From an uncultured Cloacibacillus sp. (GTDB taxonomy: Bacteria; Synergistota; Synergistia; Synergistales; Synergistaceae), in assembly GCA_934511335.1 (NCBI GenBank), contig CAKSWL010000113.1, positions 1-6,824 of the forward strand: a stretch of 6,824 nt of DNA, given 5' to 3'. Below are positions 4,783-6,824 of this stretch, piece after piece. The translations under genes and the position numbers were made by a program. The notes beneath the pieces were generated by a model that saw only the letters and a list, made by a program, of their open reading frames with translations, ran no database searches and was not told the origin of the DNA. Every line of letters starts with the position of its first letter. The stretch's first letter is position 1.

Positions 4783-5277
4783 ATGTACAACCAGAAAGTG
4801 GTAGACTATTTTATGAATCCGCGCAACGCGGGCAAACTTGACGACGCGAACGCAATAGGCGAGGTCGGAAATCCCACCTGCGGCGACGTCATGAAAATTT
4901 ACCTCAAGATCGACCCTCAAACCGAGGTTATCGAGGATATCAGATTCGAGACCTTCGGCTGCGCGGCGGCGATCGCCACCAGCTCGATGGTGACGGAGCT
5001 CGCGAAGGGCAAGACGATAACCGAGGCGCTCAAGATAAACAATAAAGACGTAGCCGAGGCTCTGGGCGGCCTGCCCCCCGTGAAACTCCACTGCTCGCTG
5101 CTCGCGCAGGAGGGCATCCAGGCGGCGGTCGCCGACTACTACATGCGCAAAGACGGCAAACTTCCCGAAGGCGTCAAATTCCCCGGCAACTGCGCCGCCT
5201 GCGGCGGGCTCTGCGGCGGTCACGAGGAAGAGGAAGAAGAGCGCTACGTAAGCGAGGACCACCGTGTTGCGGAATAA
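4783..5277 (+). CDS. nifU: Fe-S cluster assembly scaffold NifU/IscU, clostridial type, with Cys-rich acidic tail
   Basis: The 164-residue protein is the scaffold on which Fe-S clusters are built from sulfur given by NifS. The IscU-type ligands are all present: C33 and D35 in GNPTCGDVMKIY, C60 in TFGCAAAIATSS, and H103-C104 in PVKLHCSLLA. The start MYNQKVVDYFMNPRNAGKL is typical of the short NifU proteins of anaerobes, about 120-150 residues. After the scaffold fold there is an extension with C137, C140 and C144 (NCAACGGLCGG), then H147 and a run of six glutamates. This tail is neither the ferredoxin-like domain nor the C-terminal NFU domain of Azotobacter NifU. AGGAG lies 8 nt before the ATG. 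The last 14 nt overlap the start of the MOSC gene, which implies translational coupling. The core function is certain; the tail may bind metal. Confidence 0.95.
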   Translation: MYNQKVVDYFMNPRNAGKLDDANAIGEVGNPTCGDVMKIYLKIDPQTEVIEDIRFETFGCAAAIATSSMVTELAKGKTITEALKINNKDVAEALGGLPPVKLHCSLLAQEGIQAAVADYYMRKDGKLPEGVKFPGNCAACGGLCGGHEEEEEERYVSEDHRVAE

Positions 5278-5707
5278 CAAGGGAAAGATCATCGCGGTAT
5301 GCAGCGCCCCGCGGAAGGGCATGATCAAGCATGACGCAGGCGAAGGGCTGCTCATTGAGGGCGTCGGCCTGGAGGGCGACGCCCACGCCGGATTCATGCA
5401 CCGTCAGGTGAGCCTCATCTCGATGGAAGATATCCGCACAATGATGGCGAAACTGCCAAACCTCGTACCCGGCAGCTTCGCCGAAAACCTCACCACCGAG
5501 GGATTCGACCTTGGTCAGCTCAAGATCGGCGACCGCCTCAAAGTCGGAGAGACGCTGCTCGAGGTCTCGCAGATAGGCAAAGAGTGCCACTCTCACTGTG
5601 AAGTCTTCAAACAGACAGGCGAATGCATCATGCCGAAGAGGGGCATCTTCACCAAAGTGATAAAGGGCGGCAAGGTTAAGAGCGGGGACACGATAGAGTT
5701 CGCATAA
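5264..5707 (+). CDS. MOSC-domain protein (molybdenum cofactor sulfurase C-terminal domain family)
   Basis: The 147-residue protein is a stand-alone MOSC domain. Signature segments are GVGLEGDAHAGFMHRQVSLIS (33-53), GSFAENLTTEGFDL (70-83), LKIGDRLKVGETLLEVSQIGKECHS (86-110) and the tail MPKRGIFTKVIKGG. Cysteines C108, C112 and C121 lie in the conserved late region, where related proteins carry the proposed sulfur-bearing cysteine. MOSC proteins are thought to move sulfur to molybdenum-containing cofactors or detoxify N-hydroxylated compounds; the substrate of this short anaerobe type is not established. Translation starts at GTG 5264, with GAGG 6 nt upstream, inside the end of nifU. The overlap and operon position suggest that it draws on sulfur mobilised by NifS, which is inference. 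It is the last gene before a strong terminator. Confidence 0.9.
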   Translation: MLRNNKGKIIAVCSAPRKGMIKHDAGEGLLIEGVGLEGDAHAGFMHRQVSLISMEDIRTMMAKLPNLVPGSFAENLTTEGFDLGQLKIGDRLKVGETLLEVSQIGKECHSHCEVFKQTGECIMPKRGIFTKVIKGGKVKSGDTIEFA

Positions 5708-5715
5708 AATCTGCA

Positions 5716-5741
5716 GGGCCGCCGCGGGGCGGCCCCTTTTT
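5716..5741 (+). terminator. Intrinsic terminator of the Fe-S/MOSC operon
   Basis: GGGCCGCC (5716-5723) pairs perfectly with GGCGGCCC (5728-5735) around a GCGG loop, followed by C and five Ts. It begins 8 nt after the MOSC stop codon. It is textbook in form, yet only 21 nt separate its T-tract from the ATG of the next same-strand gene. Confidence 0.88.
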
Positions 5742-5762
5742 AATGGGAGACGAAGACCGACC

Positions 5763-6824
5763 ATGAGCCACGACCATCACTGTGAACACGACCACGAAGG
5801 ACACGGAGCTGACGACTGCCGCGAACCTCACTGCTGCGGGCGCCGCCGCGACAAACAGGCGCGCCGCCACGTACAGGGACACGACAGCGGCTGCGGCTGC
5901 GCCTCCTGCCATACGCTTGACAATATATTCAGCGAAAACGAGGCGGACGAGAGAGAACAGCGGGCCGAATTCCGCAGGGAGACGACCTTTCTCGCCGCCG
6001 TCGGCGCGGTCTTTATCACCGCGCTCGCGCTGGAAGAGCTGGCGCCGGCAATCGCGCCGGAATGGCTCTTCAACGCCGTTTTCGTCGTCCTCTACCTCGC
6101 GTCGGGAGTTCCCGTCTTAAAGACCGCTCTCAAAGCCCTCTCACGCGGCGACATCTTCAACGAATTCACGCTGATGGGAGGCGCGACGCTCGCCGCCGTA
6201 GCCATCGGAGAAATGTCGGAGGCGGTCGGCGTCATGCTCTTCTACCGGCTCGGCGAAGCCTTTCAGGAACGCGCCTCCGCCAACTCCCGCCGCTCCATAA
6301 AGGCGCTGCTCGCACAAAAACCGATGACGGCGCGGATCGTGATCGACGGCAAAATAGTTGAAAAAGAACCTCAGGAGATCGTCAAGGGCGATATCGTGCA
6401 AGTGCTCCCCGGAGAAGTGATCCCGATAGACGGACACGTGATAAACGGCGTTTCACAGATAGACGCCTCCGCGATCACCGGAGAATCGATGCCCGTGCCG
6501 GCCTCAAAGGGGAGTGAAGTACACGGGGGAACGCTCTCTCTTGACGGCCTGCTGCTCATTGAAGCGTCTGGCCCCTTCGAGGATTCGACGATCGCGCGGA
6601 TGCTCGAGATGGTGCAGAACGCCGTAGAGCGTAAGTCGCCGACGGAGCGCTTCATCACCCGCTTCTCCAAATGGTACACGCCCGCTGTCTTCTTTTTCGC
6701 CGCCGCGGTGATGACGCTGCCGCCGCTTGCCGGTTACGGCGCCTGGCACGAGTGGATATACCGCGGGCTCGTCCTGCTCGTCATCTCCTGCCCCTGCGCG
6801 CTCGTCATCTCCATTCCCCTCGGC
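5763..6824 (+). CDS. P1B-type heavy-metal-transporting ATPase (Cd/Zn/Pb-type), N-terminal 354 residues, runs off the window
   Basis: The open frame continues to the window edge without a stop. The protein pumps soft metal ions across the cytoplasmic membrane using ATP. The N-terminus (1-50) has no HMA domain. Instead it is packed with metal ligands, 10 His and 7 Cys, including MSHDHHCEHDHEGH, HCC, and CGCASCH. Membrane segments lie at about 74-92 and 101-118, with a further pair within about 136-163. The actuator domain follows, with GDIVQVLPGEVIPIDG (209-224) and the dephosphorylation motif TGES (239-242). Two more segments lie at about 306-322 and 333-351, the latter with the ion-binding CPC motif SCPCALVIS (342-350). 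The phosphorylated Asp (DKTG) should come next, outside the window. CPC fits Zn/Cd/Pb or Cu subgroups; the His-rich tail favours Zn/Cd. The ribosome binding site is weak (GGGAGA about 12 nt upstream). Codon use resembles the neighbours. Confidence 0.92.
   Translation, partial: MSHDHHCEHDHEGHGADDCREPHCCGRRRDKQARRHVQGHDSGCGCASCHTLDNIFSENEADEREQRAEFRRETTFLAAVGAVFITALALEELAPAIAPEWLFNAVFVVLYLASGVPVLKTALKALSRGDIFNEFTLMGGATLAAVAIGEMSEAVGVMLFYRLGEAFQERASANSRRSIKALLAQKPMTARIVIDGKIVEKEPQEIVKGDIVQVLPGEVIPIDGHVINGVSQIDASAITGESMPVPASKGSEVHGGTLSLDGLLLIEASGPFEDSTIARMLEMVQNAVERKSPTERFITRFSKWYTPAVFFFAAAVMTLPPLAGYGAWHEWIYRGLVLLVISCPCALVISIPLG

Noticed and set aside
5743..5766. Seven-codon leader ORF (ATG GGA GAC...) overlapping the ATPase start through ATGA
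   Set aside because: It has no ribosome binding site, since the terminator stem and T-tract lie directly upstream. It is most likely a chance arrangement.

Overview
The window looks like chromosomal DNA from a GC-rich anaerobic bacterium. The NifU is of the short clostridial type, and there is an Rrf2 regulator, a NifS and a stand-alone MOSC protein. Together with GC-rich codon use, this would fit Synergistota (Cloacibacillus/Synergistes-like) or a related Firmicute-like anaerobe. That taxonomic guess rests on gene style and remembered family resemblance, not on a search.

Layout. (1) 2-385, plus strand: the 3' end of glgC (ADP-glucose pyrophosphorylase), closed by a strong hairpin at 407-437. 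(2) 443-2841, minus strand: a low-density island that appears to be decaying. It holds a broken YiaG/HigA-type helix-turn-helix gene (internal deletion plus a -1 frameshift at an A_AAA_AAC heptamer) with a good promoter and a palindromic operator still upstream. It also holds an N-terminal fragment of a fumarylacetoacetate-hydrolase-family protein, a 367-residue exported protein of unknown function with a long glycine/alanine-rich hydrophobic segment and a polyglycine tail, and a possible 57-residue ORF. (3) 2842-3104: an AT-rich regulatory region with a 20-bp-period direct repeat, an 11-bp inverted repeat and a near-consensus sigma-70-type promoter overlapped by a small palindrome. (4) 3105-5707, plus strand: a tight operon of an IscR-like Rrf2 regulator, nifS, nifU and a MOSC-domain protein, closed by a strong intrinsic terminator. 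(5) 5763-6824, plus strand: the first 354 codons of a P1B-type heavy-metal ATPase with a His/Cys-rich N-terminus, running off the window.

How the genes work together. NifS removes sulfur from cysteine and passes it to the NifU scaffold, where Fe-S clusters form. The Rrf2 protein has three cysteines placed as in IscR and probably senses cluster status and controls its own operon. The MOSC protein is translationally coupled to nifU and may handle sulfur from the same pool, for example in molybdenum-cofactor chemistry. The metal ATPase follows only 22 nt after a terminator, so it is either expressed by regulated read-through or is functionally separate.

I see no CRISPR array, tRNA, rRNA, insertion sequence or phage module, and no clear case for a wholly new system. 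The points most worth a second look are the frameshifted HTH gene with its intact operator-promoter, the unknown exported glycine-zipper protein, the metal-binding tails on NifU and the ATPase, and the terminator placed just before the ATPase.
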